From contig JAIQFK010000001.1 in NCBI GenBank assembly GCA_020073305.1, positions 353,398-417,397 of the forward strand: DNA of 64,000 nt. The letters are read 5' to 3'. How positions within the stretch are numbered: position 1 is the stretch's first letter; every line of letters starts with the position of its first letter. Positions 9,137 through 17,324 of the stretch are shown here, one piece after another. This DNA is from Terriglobia bacterium (GTDB taxonomy: Bacteria > Acidobacteriota > Terriglobia > Bryobacterales > Bryobacteraceae). The notes below the pieces were generated by a model. The model was not told where the DNA came from and ran no database searches. It worked only from the letters and a program-made list of their open reading frames with translations. Made by a program: the position numbers and the translations under genes.

Positions 9137-10389
9137 CACGTTCTCCAGAAGGTCGATTCTTTCGTGGGCTGGTAACGAATTCCGAGCTGTGGCGTCTCCA
9201 CCCGCGTCTGGCTGCGGTAAAGGCTTTCGACGCCCGCGGCGGTTAGTCCCGTTGTCAGCAGCGTGCGCTCCAACGGATAAGTGGGTTTCCCGGTGAGAAA
9301 CATTTGCTCCATGTTGTTGACCAGGGGGCTGAAGAAATTGGCGAGCGTGGTCCGCCCATCGGGCATGGGCAGGTACATCTGCGTAGAGAACGGCTCGGCG
9401 CGGCCTTCTATCCGCGCGGCGAAATTGAAATCCCGCACCAGCCCGCTCATCAGCAACATCGTGCACTTGAGGCCATCTTCGTGCTCGTAATGGTAGGCCA
9501 CGGGCTCCTTTACGATGCGCCGCAAGTCATCCACGGTTGGGAAAATATCGTTGAAGCCCGGGCGCGCCGAAGTCAAGGTGTGGCTGCGGCACAACGCCGC
9601 CTCCATCAGATCGCGCGGCCAGATGCCTTCCCGGTACGCCTTCCAGAAACTCTCGCCGCGATACGCCTCTACCCACCTGACACCGCTTTCGCCACCCTGG
9701 CGGCGCTCCACCATGCACTGAATGGTCTCCAGACCGTGGAAATCGTAGCTGTCGACGCCACCGTAGCAGACACACACAGCCTCGCGGACCCTGGCTCCCG
9801 ACGGCATCTCGACCGACGGCGTCCGCCACGTGACCGGCAGGCTGGATCCGGCCATGAACGCGAAGCCCATGCTGCGGGACGTCTCGTACATTTCTTTCGC
9901 CCAATCCCAGTTCCAGGAAAGGTGCTTGTCGCTGAAGATGGGCACGGACCGTCCGCTATCGCGAAACACCCTTACGATCTGCTGGAAAAACTCGTAGCGT
10001 GGATATTTGGTCTGCCCTTTTTCGTTTTGCGGATAGTGGCCATGCTCGCCCACAAGCACCACGCCATCCACCGCAAGCTTGTTTCCCCCGAGCGTCAACG
10101 TTTCCGCGATCGTGGAACAGGTCCGCATTTCGGGATGGCGGGCCGCGCGTTCGCGGCTCAAGTCGTCTCTGCCGACCTGATCGACATACAGCGAAACCAG
10201 ATCCATCGGCGGACGGTGATGCGTGCCGTTCCATCCATAGCCGTCGAGAAAACGGTCGACGATGTGCTGCGCGTGCGACATGCGGAAGTAGATCGTCGAA
10301 ACCGCCGCGAGTTTCGGCCGGGACGGGGCTGGCTGCGCCGGCAGCAGGGAAGCGGCTCCGGCAATGAACTCTCTTCTGGAGACTTGCAT
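9136..10389 (-). CDS. Tat-signal protein of the same unrecognised family, copy A
   Basis: This 417-residue protein begins with a twin-arginine-type signal (MQVSRREFIAGAASLLPAQP) and is therefore probably exported folded, which often means a bound cofactor or metal. The mature part is a paralogue of the downstream gene, roughly half identical across the central 100 residues: GGNKLAVDGVVLVGEHGHYP, PRYEFFQQ, SVPIFSDKHLSWNWD, MAGSSLPVTWRTP, MVERRQGGESGVRW. The C-terminal FNFAARIEG and YPLERTLL.TG stretches are shared too. I do not recognise the family. It lies 15 bp downstream of the secreted protein at 10405 and its stop overlaps the start of copy B. Confidence 0.85.
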   Translation of the reverse strand: MQVSRREFIAGAASLLPAQPAPSRPKLAAVSTIYFRMSHAQHIVDRFLDGYGWNGTHHRPPMDLVSLYVDQVGRDDLSRERAARHPEMRTCSTIAETLTLGGNKLAVDGVVLVGEHGHYPQNEKGQTKYPRYEFFQQIVRVFRDSGRSVPIFSDKHLSWNWDWAKEMYETSRSMGFAFMAGSSLPVTWRTPSVEMPSGARVREAVCVCYGGVDSYDFHGLETIQCMVERRQGGESGVRWVEAYRGESFWKAYREGIWPRDLMEAALCRSHTLTSARPGFNDIFPTVDDLRRIVKEPVAYHYEHEDGLKCTMLLMSGLVRDFNFAARIEGRAEPFSTQMYLPMPDGRTTLANFFSPLVNNMEQMFLTGKPTYPLERTLLTTGLTAAGVESLYRSQTRVETPQLGIRYQPTKESTFWRT

Positions 10390-10404
10390 TTGCTCTCTCG
10401 CAGT

Positions 10405-11328
10405 CTATCTCTTCAGATCCACCACCGCATAAACGTCTATCGTAGGAATCGTAAACTCCGTCCCTCCGTCAGACACAGCGTAGTCCGTGAGCCGGGCGTC
10501 CTGAATGCCGAAGGCCGCCAGCGTGCCGTGCGCATACTCCCCGCGAACCCGCACTCGCAGCCCGTTCACTTTTCCGCCGCCGTAGTTGATCAGATGGACG
10601 CGGACCTCGCTGGCATCTCCGTTCAGCCTGCCGAGCACGACGTCGCTCCCGTAGAGACGCAACAGCCGCTTCTCGTCGGTCAGCTTCTGGCGCACCAGCG
10701 TCGCAAAGGCAAACGGATCCGCTGCCTCATCTTTCGGGAAATCCTTCGAACCGATTTGTACATTGAGGTCGAGCTTGGGATCGGCCGCCGGAACGACTCG
10801 AAACAGCAGGTTGCGCCGGGCCATCAGGTTCAGGACCTCGGCGGTTTCCTCCGAGCCGTCGTCGACGATTCCGATGTTCGCCATCACCGGCAGAGCCGGG
10901 CCGTCGATGCTCTTCAGGAATGCCAGCATCTTGCCGAGTCGATCGAGGTCGCGGGGATCCGGATGAACGACGGCGGCGACACCGTTGGCATATGCCTCGG
11001 CCGCCGCCAGAGCAGCTCTGCGCCAGGGCGCGTCGTAAAAGTACGATTGACTCCCATCGCGCGCGAAGCGCCACCCGTTCGCATTCACCCAAGGCAGGCT
11101 GGTGGCCGCGGCAACGTCCATCTTGTATTCAACACCGGGCGCCGGGAGCTTCACGAACTTCGCCGGGTCCAACGCCAGGGCGTCAAAGCCCTCGGTCTTC
11201 CAGGCTGCCACTTGATCCGGCGGAGCAAACAAGCGCTCGACGCCGGCTTGTTTCACCTCACTCGCTGTCGAGAGAGCCTGATCCCAGTAGAGCCCCGGCA
11301 GCAACGCGACCGCAAGAACGGCCAGCAT
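10405..11328 (-). CDS. Secreted protein of unknown function in DUF362 operon
   Basis: This 307-residue protein has a short N-terminal hydrophobic segment (MLAVLAVALLPGLYW) consistent with a signal. The middle looks like a beta/alpha protein with segments such as GFDALALDP, LPWVNANGWRF, GVAAVVHPDPRDLDRL and ALPVMANIGIVDDGSEE, recalling the TIM-barrel of family glycosidases that act on polysaccharides. The last about 90 residues (EVRVHLINYGGGKVNGLRVR then EFTIPTIDVYAVVDL) look like a beta-sandwich of the kind that ends glycosidases. No catalytic Glu pair can be named. Its ATG shares one base with the DUF362 gene's stop (TGATG). Confidence 0.75.
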   Translation of the reverse strand: MLAVLAVALLPGLYWDQALSTASEVKQAGVERLFAPPDQVAAWKTEGFDALALDPAKFVKLPAPGVEYKMDVAAATSLPWVNANGWRFARDGSQSYFYDAPWRRAALAAAEAYANGVAAVVHPDPRDLDRLGKMLAFLKSIDGPALPVMANIGIVDDGSEETAEVLNLMARRNLLFRVVPAADPKLDLNVQIGSKDFPKDEAADPFAFATLVRQKLTDEKRLLRLYGSDVVLGRLNGDASEVRVHLINYGGGKVNGLRVRVRGEYAHGTLAAFGIQDARLTDYAVSDGGTEFTIPTIDVYAVVDLKR

Positions 11329-12458
11329 CAGAGGTCAATCTTTCTGGCCTGGATCTTGCCGATGTCGTAGACACCGAGCCCCAGCTTGGATGCGTATTCA
11401 ATGTGCCCGGGCTCGCGAATGAACCGATTGATGCTGGGATTGTCGTCGGGGTTGCGGCCGGTCTTCACGTTTGCCATGGTGCGGTCCCAGACGGAGCTGG
11501 CATGCTCGGCGGCGCGCTTGCCGTCGATCACGTCGAGCAGCAGCCGGTCGACGGCCACCGGATCGGTGCCGAACATGAGTTCTTTGGGATAAAACCGGAA
11601 CTTGCGTCTGAACGAGAACGGTCCGCCGTGCCATACTCCGCGCAGCCCATCCATGATTTGGAGCACGGTGCGCGAGCGAAGCGGCTCGACCGCGGCCAGA
11701 GTCCCGATGAACGAATAGGTGTTCGTTTTAAACCCGGAATGCGAGCGCGCCACGTTCGAGAAACTCCCGTAGGCAATGTTCTTCAGACAGCCGGTGACTC
11801 CCGCCGCCCCGTGGTCCTTCATATTCGGCACATTGATGATCTTGGTGAGCGGTTCCGCAACCAGGCGGGCGAGGTTGGAGCGGGTGTCATCTTCGCCGAA
11901 AAAGTTCACGTCGACATAAGTACCCGGATCGTAGCCGGCGATCGAGCCGCGTGACTGCTCCGCCGTCCAGATGTTCACGCCGGCCGGGACGTAGCGGTCG
12001 TAGTGCACGCTGTCCACCTGGCTGCGGAAGCGCTCGTAGATCCAGATTTTCTCCGGCTTTACCCCCACCGCGCCCAGGTTGCGCACGATCCCCGCGACCA
12101 CCTCGGGCGTTGACATGATAGCGGGCGCCCCCGAACAGTTGACTTTGATCCCTACGACATCGGACGGAGTGAAGAACCGAGCCCAACTGTCGCGCGCGTC
12201 CGCATCGCCGGTCAGCGCGCGCATCCCCTGCGCCATCATTTCATGGACCGTGTCGGCGTCCACCTTTTCGGATTGTTCATCGATGCACTTCGCCGCGTGC
12301 ACGCGCGCCACCTTGCCTGGATAGGACCCCGGCATGCCCGGATGAGCGGATGGCTGAAACCGGCTCACGACGCGGTATTTCGGCAAATCCTCGTGCAGGG
12401 TGGCGGCAACAGCGGCAGGCGCGGAGGCCGCGGCCTGCAAGAATGTTCGGCGATCCAT
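11328..12458 (-). CDS. Tat-exported DUF362-domain protein
   Basis: This 376-residue protein starts at MDRRTFLQAAASAPAAVAAT, a twin-arginine-type signal; the earlier in-frame start would add 11 residues ahead of it. The body has the DUF362 pattern: FFTPSDVVGIKVNCSGAPA, TPEVVAGIVRNLGAVGVKPE, KIWIYERF, then NVPNMKDHGAAGVTGCLKN and GTDPVAVDRLLLDVID. DUF362 proteins are poorly characterised and often contain Fe-S clusters; I see no classic 4Fe-4S CxxC set here. It is the first gene of the operon that continues through 7961. A TATGAT hexamer at 12465-12470 (minus strand) places a start of transcription at the ATG, so the message may be leaderless. Confidence 0.85.
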   Translation of the reverse strand: MDRRTFLQAAASAPAAVAATLHEDLPKYRVVSRFQPSAHPGMPGSYPGKVARVHAAKCIDEQSEKVDADTVHEMMAQGMRALTGDADARDSWARFFTPSDVVGIKVNCSGAPAIMSTPEVVAGIVRNLGAVGVKPEKIWIYERFRSQVDSVHYDRYVPAGVNIWTAEQSRGSIAGYDPGTYVDVNFFGEDDTRSNLARLVAEPLTKIINVPNMKDHGAAGVTGCLKNIAYGSFSNVARSHSGFKTNTYSFIGTLAAVEPLRSRTVLQIMDGLRGVWHGGPFSFRRKFRFYPKELMFGTDPVAVDRLLLDVIDGKRAAEHASSVWDRTMANVKTGRNPDDNPSINRFIREPGHIEYASKLGLGVYDIGKIQARKIDL

Positions 12459-12503
12459 ATGACGATCATACGTCAGACGTGAGTTTCCCAAAAAACGCCC
12501 GCC

Positions 12504-14855
12504 CTACAGCTCCAGTTTTCGCAATCTCAGCGCATTCGTGATCACGGAAACAGAGCTGAAGGTCATGGCGGCGCTTGCGATCATCGGGCTCAGCAGCCAT
12601 CCGAAGAAAGGATAAAGCACGCCCGCCGCGATGGGGACGCCCACGGTGTTGTAAGCGAACGCGAAAAAGAGATTCTGGCGGATGTTGCCCATAGTGGCGC
12701 GGCTGAGTTTTCGGGCGCGCACAATGCCGCGCAGGTCGCCGCGAACGAGCGTGATCCCAGCGCTTTCCATCGCTACGTCCGTCCCCGTACCCATGGCGAT
12801 CCCTACCTGAGCTTGCGCCAGAGCGGGGGCGTCATTGACACCGTCGCCAGCCATGGCCACGGTCCGCCCCTCGTCTTGCAGGCGTTTGACGATTTCAGCC
12901 TTCTGATGGGGTAGCACCTCGGCGTGAACCTCATCGATGCCGAACTGGCGCGCCACGCTCTCGGCAGTCGCGCGGTTGTCGCCGGTCAGCATCACTACGC
13001 GCACGCCATCGCGGTGCAGGAACTCGATCGCTTCCGCGGCGGAGGCCTTGGTGGGATCCATGATGCCTAGCAACCCTGTGACGCGCCCTTCGACGGCCAC
13101 GAAGATCGCGATCTTTCCGTCGCGTCGCAGGATATCGGCGCGCCCCGCGAAAACTCCCGGATCGATCTCCAACTCGCGCATCAGTTCCTGGCTGCCGACG
13201 GCCACCTGGCGCCCGACGACTCCGCCCGTGACGCCTCTGCCGGGAATCGAACGAAAGTGCTCCGGTTTCGGAATCTCCAACCCTCGCTCTTCCGCGCTCC
13301 GGATGACCGCGGCGGCCAGCGGATGCTCGCTGGCCCGCTCGAGGCTGGCGGCGAACCGGATGACATCAGCATCGCTCCCTTCGGCCATTACCGACACCAC
13401 GCGCGGCTTGCCTTCAGTCAACGTCCCGGTCTTATCGAACACCACCGTGTCGACTTTCTCGAGAACCTCAAGCGCTTCGGCATTGCGGATGAGGACGCCG
13501 GCCGTTGCGCCGCGCCCGGTCCCCACCATCACCGACATCGGCGTGGCCAACCCGAGCGCACAAGGACACGCGATAATGAGCACCGCCACCGCATTAACCA
13601 GTGCGTAGGCCATCCTTGGCTGCGGTCCGAGCGTGGCCCACACAACGAACGCGATCACGGCAATCAAAATCACAGCCGGAACGAAGTATCCGGCGATGAC
13701 ATCGGCGACCTGCTGGATGGGCGCACGGCTGCGTTGCGCTTCCGCGGTCATGCGGACGATCTGCGCCAACAGCGTGTCGCTGCCCACATGTTCCGCCCGC
13801 ATCACAAAACTGCCCGCCGCATTCACCGTGCCGCCCGTGACCTGGGAGCCCGCCGATTTCTCAGCGGGGATGGGCTCGCCCGTCACCATGGATTCATCGA
13901 CCGCGCTGGAGCCTTCAAGCACGAGGCCGTCCACCGGGATTTTTTCGCCGGGCCGTACGCGGAGGCGCTCGCCGGCCTGAACCTGGTCGAGCGCGACGTC
14001 CTCCTCGGCTCCGTGATCCCGGAGGATGCGCGCCGTTCTCGGCGCCAGGCTGAGCAGGGAACGCAGGGCGCTAGATGTCTGGCTGCGCGCCCGCAATTCG
14101 AGCACCTGTCCGAGCAGAACGAGCGTCGTAATGACCGCAGCGGGTTCAAAATAGACCGCCACCACGCCGCCATGCCCGCGAAACGAGTCGGGGAAGACAG
14201 AAGGCGCGAGAGTTGCGATCAGGCTGTAAAGGTACGCCGTGCCGGTGCCCATGGCGATCAGCGTGAACATATTCGGGCTGCGATGCACCACCGATGCCCA
14301 GGCGCGTTCGAAGAACGGCCACCCTCCCCAGACCACGACGGGCGTCGACAGCGCCAGTTGAATCCAAACCGCGAACGGCCCCGGCAGGAAATGCGCCGCG
14401 GCCCCGCCGGAGATCATTTCGCCCATGGTCATCAGCAGAATCGGAGCGGTCAGGACGGCGCTCGTCCAGAACCGCCGCCTCATTTCGATCAGCTCAGGGT
14501 TCTCTCCCTCCTCCAGAGTGAGAGTGCGCGGCTCCAGCGCCATGCCACAGATCGGGCAGGCGCCCGGACCGTTGCGCACAACGTCAGGGTGCATCGGGCA
14601 GGTGTAGGTAGCAGCAGCCGGTGGAGGAGGCATGGGCTCTGCCACCGCTTTTTCAGCCGTGTACTTCTCGGGATTCGATCGGAATTTGTCGAGGCAATGA
14701 GCGCTGCAGAAGTACCAGGTTTTCCCTCGGTATGGGTGTGAGCCGGCGGCTCGTCCAGGGTCGACCGTCATGCCGCATACAGGATCCTTGGCCGGCTGGC
14801 CCACAATGGCAAACGGAGAACCGCCTTGGCCGGGCACAGAACTCACACCATTCAT
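12504..14855 (-). CDS. copA: Copper-translocating P-type ATPase (CopA type)
   Basis: This 783-residue P1B ATPase probably exports Cu(I). Instead of a ferredoxin-like HMA domain it carries a YHS domain (about residues 24-66; [10 protein letters not shown] then [11 protein letters not shown]) and a heavy-metal-binding domain (about 82-110; YTCPMHPDV then [11 protein letters not shown]). Eight membrane helices follow. The metal site [10 protein letters not shown], the actuator TGE, the phosphorylation motif DKTGTLT, and the [10 protein letters not shown] hinge motif are intact. The last helices carry YN...P.AAG and M..SS...NALRL, the copper-type signature. It reads away from the FHA regulator at 15267, with 411 bp between them; no CsoR or CueR regulator gene is adjacent. 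Confidence 0.93.
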   Translation of the reverse strand: MNGVSSVPGQGGSPFAIVGQPAKDPVCGMTVDPGRAAGSHPYRGKTWYFCSAHCLDKFRSNPEKYTAEKAVAEPMPPPPAAATYTCPMHPDVVRNGPGACPICGMALEPRTLTLEEGENPELIEMRRRFWTSAVLTAPILLMTMGEMISGGAAAHFLPGPFAVWIQLALSTPVVVWGGWPFFERAWASVVHRSPNMFTLIAMGTGTAYLYSLIATLAPSVFPDSFRGHGGVVAVYFEPAAVITTLVLLGQVLELRARSQTSSALRSLLSLAPRTARILRDHGAEEDVALDQVQAGERLRVRPGEKIPVDGLVLEGSSAVDESMVTGEPIPAEKSAGSQVTGGTVNAAGSFVMRAEHVGSDTLLAQIVRMTAEAQRSRAPIQQVADVIAGYFVPAVILIAVIAFVVWATLGPQPRMAYALVNAVAVLIIACPCALGLATPMSVMVGTGRGATAGVLIRNAEALEVLEKVDTVVFDKTGTLTEGKPRVVSVMAEGSDADVIRFAASLERASEHPLAAAVIRSAEERGLEIPKPEHFRSIPGRGVTGGVVGRQVAVGSQELMRELEIDPGVFAGRADILRRDGKIAIFVAVEGRVTGLLGIMDPTKASAAEAIEFLHRDGVRVVMLTGDNRATAESVARQFGIDEVHAEVLPHQKAEIVKRLQDEGRTVAMAGDGVNDAPALAQAQVGIAMGTGTDVAMESAGITLVRGDLRGIVRARKLSRATMGNIRQNLFFAFAYNTVGVPIAAGVLYPFFGWLLSPMIASAAMTFSSVSVITNALRLRKLEL

Positions 14856-15266
14856 CGTTACACAGGGTTGATGTCCGAAACTTCGAAGCGATTCAAAGGG
14901 CAGGGAAGACTGCGAACTTCCTCACAATGGCAGCGGCCTCCGGGGCCGCACTCCAGGGCGCGATTTGGAGTGCGGCTACTGAGAAGCGGTACAACCAGCC
15001 AGATCCTTGGGTAGGGTGATCGTGCCGATCCATCCTCCGAGAGCATATCAGCCGTATCACCCTGGGGTTGACGATGCTGTTTGGATTGCAATCTCACTGC
15101 CAGACCTCCGCGCGTTCGCCGGGGACAGGAAATCAACTGGTTACGGCAGACAGTTCCTCCGCCGGATGTTAGGAACTATCCAAACGGATAGCGGGCCTAT
15201 CTGAAAGATGAGTGCTGGCGTCCCACAGCCCCTCACCATGCCGTATATTGGTGGGTCGGCCCGGAT
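14856..15266. other. Intergenic region between copA and the FHA regulator
   Basis: This 411-bp stretch lies between two divergent genes and should hold the promoters of both. I see no convincing TTGACA/TATAAT pair and no supported coding frame. It contains a palindrome at 14945-14976 and a small inverted repeat, CTATCC-AAAC-GGATAG, around 15175-15190. No tRNA-like cloverleaf is evident. Confidence 0.5.
14945..14976. repeat. 11-bp-stem palindrome, REP-like
   Basis: GCCGCACTCCA at 14945-14955 is followed after ten bases by its exact reverse complement TGGAGTGCGGC at 14966-14976. No T-run follows on either strand, so it is not a standard terminator. It may be an extragenic palindromic repeat or a regulator site between the two divergent genes. 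Confidence 0.55.
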
Positions 15267-17189
15267 ATGACCCACAGGTTGGTGGCAAGAGACGGCCCTC
15301 TGAAAGGCTCGGTTTATGCGCTCGACGACAGCGAGTTCTCCGTCGGGCGAAATCCGTCCAACCGCTTGTCGGTAAGCGATCCGTCCATATCGCGGCAGCA
15401 CTGTGTCATCGTTTCGCAAGCCGGGCAATATCAGATTCGTGACCTGGAAAGCCGCAATGGCACCTTCGTCAACGGGGTTCCAGTGCGCGAGCGTGCCCTG
15501 GCCGACGGCGACGAGATCCAGATCGGCAACTCGCTCCTGCTGTTTCTGGCCGAAGAACAGCCCGCCGGTCCCAATTCCACAACGCCGCTGCGCCTGGATG
15601 AGCGAAGCGTCCTCACCGGAGCCACGGTCGTGCTCCGGAGTGAGGATTCCCGGTATCTTCAGCCCGAAAAGGTCGCCACCGCTCCGTTGCCTGCGCTGCG
15701 CGTCGCGCGCGACCTCAAGGCGCTGCTCAAGATCAGTACGGCCATCAACTCGGTGCGAAAGCTCGACGTGCTCGCGCGGCAGTTGATGGAGTGCGTCTTT
15801 GAAGTGGTTCCCGCGGCTCATGGCGCTATTTTGCTGACCGGCGAAAATCAGGAGGATTTCACGTCCGCCTTTTCGTGGGACCGCAACCAGGGGCTGGTCG
15901 CGCCGTTTCCCGTGAGCGCGACGCTGGTGCGCAAAGTGCTGAAAGAAAAGGTCGGCGTTTTGAGCACGGATGTTCTGCAGGACCCCACGCTGGGCCCGTC
16001 CACGAGCCTGACTCTTTCCGGCACCAGATCGCTGCTTGCCGTCCCCCTGAAGGTTTTCGACCGCGTGCTCGGCCTGATCTATCTGGATACCGGCGATCCG
16101 AGCGCCAAACTCGACAAGGATCATCTGGAATTGATGACGGCAATCGCCGCCATTTCCGCCGTGGCGCTTGAAAATGCGAAGGAGGTAGAGCGTCTGGAGG
16201 ATGAGAACCAGAGGCTGAAGGCGGAGATCAATATCGAGCACAACATGGTTGGCGAAAGCGCACCCATGCGCACGGTGTACCGGTTTGTTTCCCGCGTCGC
16301 GCCGACCGAGGCAACCGTCCTGATTACCGGCGAAAGCGGTACCGGGAAGGAACTCGTAGCGCGCGCCATCCATCGCAACAGTTCCCGCGCAGAGAAGCCG
16401 TTCGTAGCCATCAACTGCGCCGCACTCACTGAGACCCTGCTCGAGAGCGAATTGTTCGGCCACGAAAAGGGAGCATTCACCGGCGCCGTCGTGCAGAAGA
16501 AAGGAAAACTCGAAGTCGCAGACGGCGGGACGCTGTTTCTCGACGAGATAGGCGAGCTAGCCCCGGCCTTGCAGGCCAAGCTCTTGCGCGTTTTACAGGA
16601 GCGGGAGTTTGAACGGGTGGGCGGAACCCGGCCTATCAAGATCGATGTGCGCATTCTCGCGGCTACTAATCGCGACCTGGCAGACAGCGTCAAGGTGGGT
16701 AGCTTCAGGCAGGATCTCTACTATCGGCTCAACGTGGTGTCCATTGAGATGCCGTCCCTGCGGGAACGCCGCGAGGACATTGCGCTGCTGGCAACTTACT
16801 TCGCTGCGCGCGCCGGCGAGAAATCCAAACGCCATGTCCGCGGCGTGTCACCCGAAGCGCGCGTCTGCCTCATCAATTACGACTGGCCCGGCAACGTGCG
16901 CGAGCTCGAAAACGCCATCGAGCGCGCTGTCGTTCTGGGTTCATCGGAGTTCGTTCTCCCCGAGGATCTGCCCGAAGCCGTGCTCGAGACCGAACGGCCG
17001 GCCGGCGCGTCCATCGCCCGGTACCATGAAACCATCGCCGAAGCCAAGAAGCAGGTGATCCTGCGCGCGGTGGATCAGGCCGGCGGCAATTACACCGAGG
17101 CTGCCAAGCTGCTCGGCGTGCACCCCAATTACCTCCACCGCCTGATCCGCAACATGAATCTGAAATCGGTTCTGAAGTCGGTGGGTTAG
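15267..17189 (+). CDS. FHA-GAF-sigma54 interaction-Fis regulator
   Basis: This 640-residue regulator is predicted to activate sigma54-dependent promoters. An N-terminal FHA domain (about 1-95; [33 protein letters not shown]) would read phosphothreonine proteins, a GAF domain (about 150-300) would sense a ligand, and the AAA+ domain (about 330-560) has Walker A GESGTGKE, the sigma54 contact loop GAFTGA and the Walker B region [12 protein letters not shown]. The C-terminus is a Fis-type helix-turn-helix ([20 protein letters not shown]). A serine/threonine kinase partner is not in the window. The next gene downstream has a sigma54-like promoter and is its best candidate target. Confidence 0.95.
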   Translation: MTHRLVARDGPLKGSVYALDDSEFSVGRNPSNRLSVSDPSISRQHCVIVSQAGQYQIRDLESRNGTFVNGVPVRERALADGDEIQIGNSLLLFLAEEQPAGPNSTTPLRLDERSVLTGATVVLRSEDSRYLQPEKVATAPLPALRVARDLKALLKISTAINSVRKLDVLARQLMECVFEVVPAAHGAILLTGENQEDFTSAFSWDRNQGLVAPFPVSATLVRKVLKEKVGVLSTDVLQDPTLGPSTSLTLSGTRSLLAVPLKVFDRVLGLIYLDTGDPSAKLDKDHLELMTAIAAISAVALENAKEVERLEDENQRLKAEINIEHNMVGESAPMRTVYRFVSRVAPTEATVLITGESGTGKELVARAIHRNSSRAEKPFVAINCAALTETLLESELFGHEKGAFTGAVVQKKGKLEVADGGTLFLDEIGELAPALQAKLLRVLQEREFERVGGTRPIKIDVRILAATNRDLADSVKVGSFRQDLYYRLNVVSIEMPSLRERREDIALLATYFAARAGEKSKRHVRGVSPEARVCLINYDWPGNVRELENAIERAVVLGSSEFVLPEDLPEAVLETERPAGASIARYHETIAEAKKQVILRAVDQAGGNYTEAAKLLGVHPNYLHRLIRNMNLKSVLKSVG

Positions 17190-17284
17190 GCATCGCGGCC
17201 ACATTGGAGCGGGGTGGTGCATTTCGGCCAGCCGGCGGGTTGGTGAATTGGCCTATAAGCCTTTCTAAATCAATTAATTAAAGA

Positions 17285-17302
17285 TTGGTACAGAAGGTGC
17301 CT
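17285..17302 (+). promoter_or_regulatory. Candidate sigma54 (-24/-12) promoter
   Basis: TTGGTACAGAAGGTGCCT has GG and GC separated by 10 nt, the spacing of -24/-12 promoters, and resembles TGGCAC-N5-TTGC apart from the C to T and T to G changes. An AT-rich stretch (TCAATTAATTAAAG) lies just upstream, as is common for IHF bending sites. The predicted start is about 17312, just before the GGGGA ribosome binding site. The upstream gene is a sigma54 activator. A search with a sigma54 weight matrix would confirm or refute it. Confidence 0.42.
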
Positions 17303-17324
17303 TTCAGAGAGCGGGGAACCGCCC

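Noticed and set aside
9304..11370. A 688-codon open frame on the plus strand
   Set aside because: Antisense to the four-gene operon; composition and lack of domains indicate a shadow.
13257..14741. A 494-codon open frame on the plus strand inside copA
   Set aside because: Antisense to an intact, motif-complete ATPase gene.
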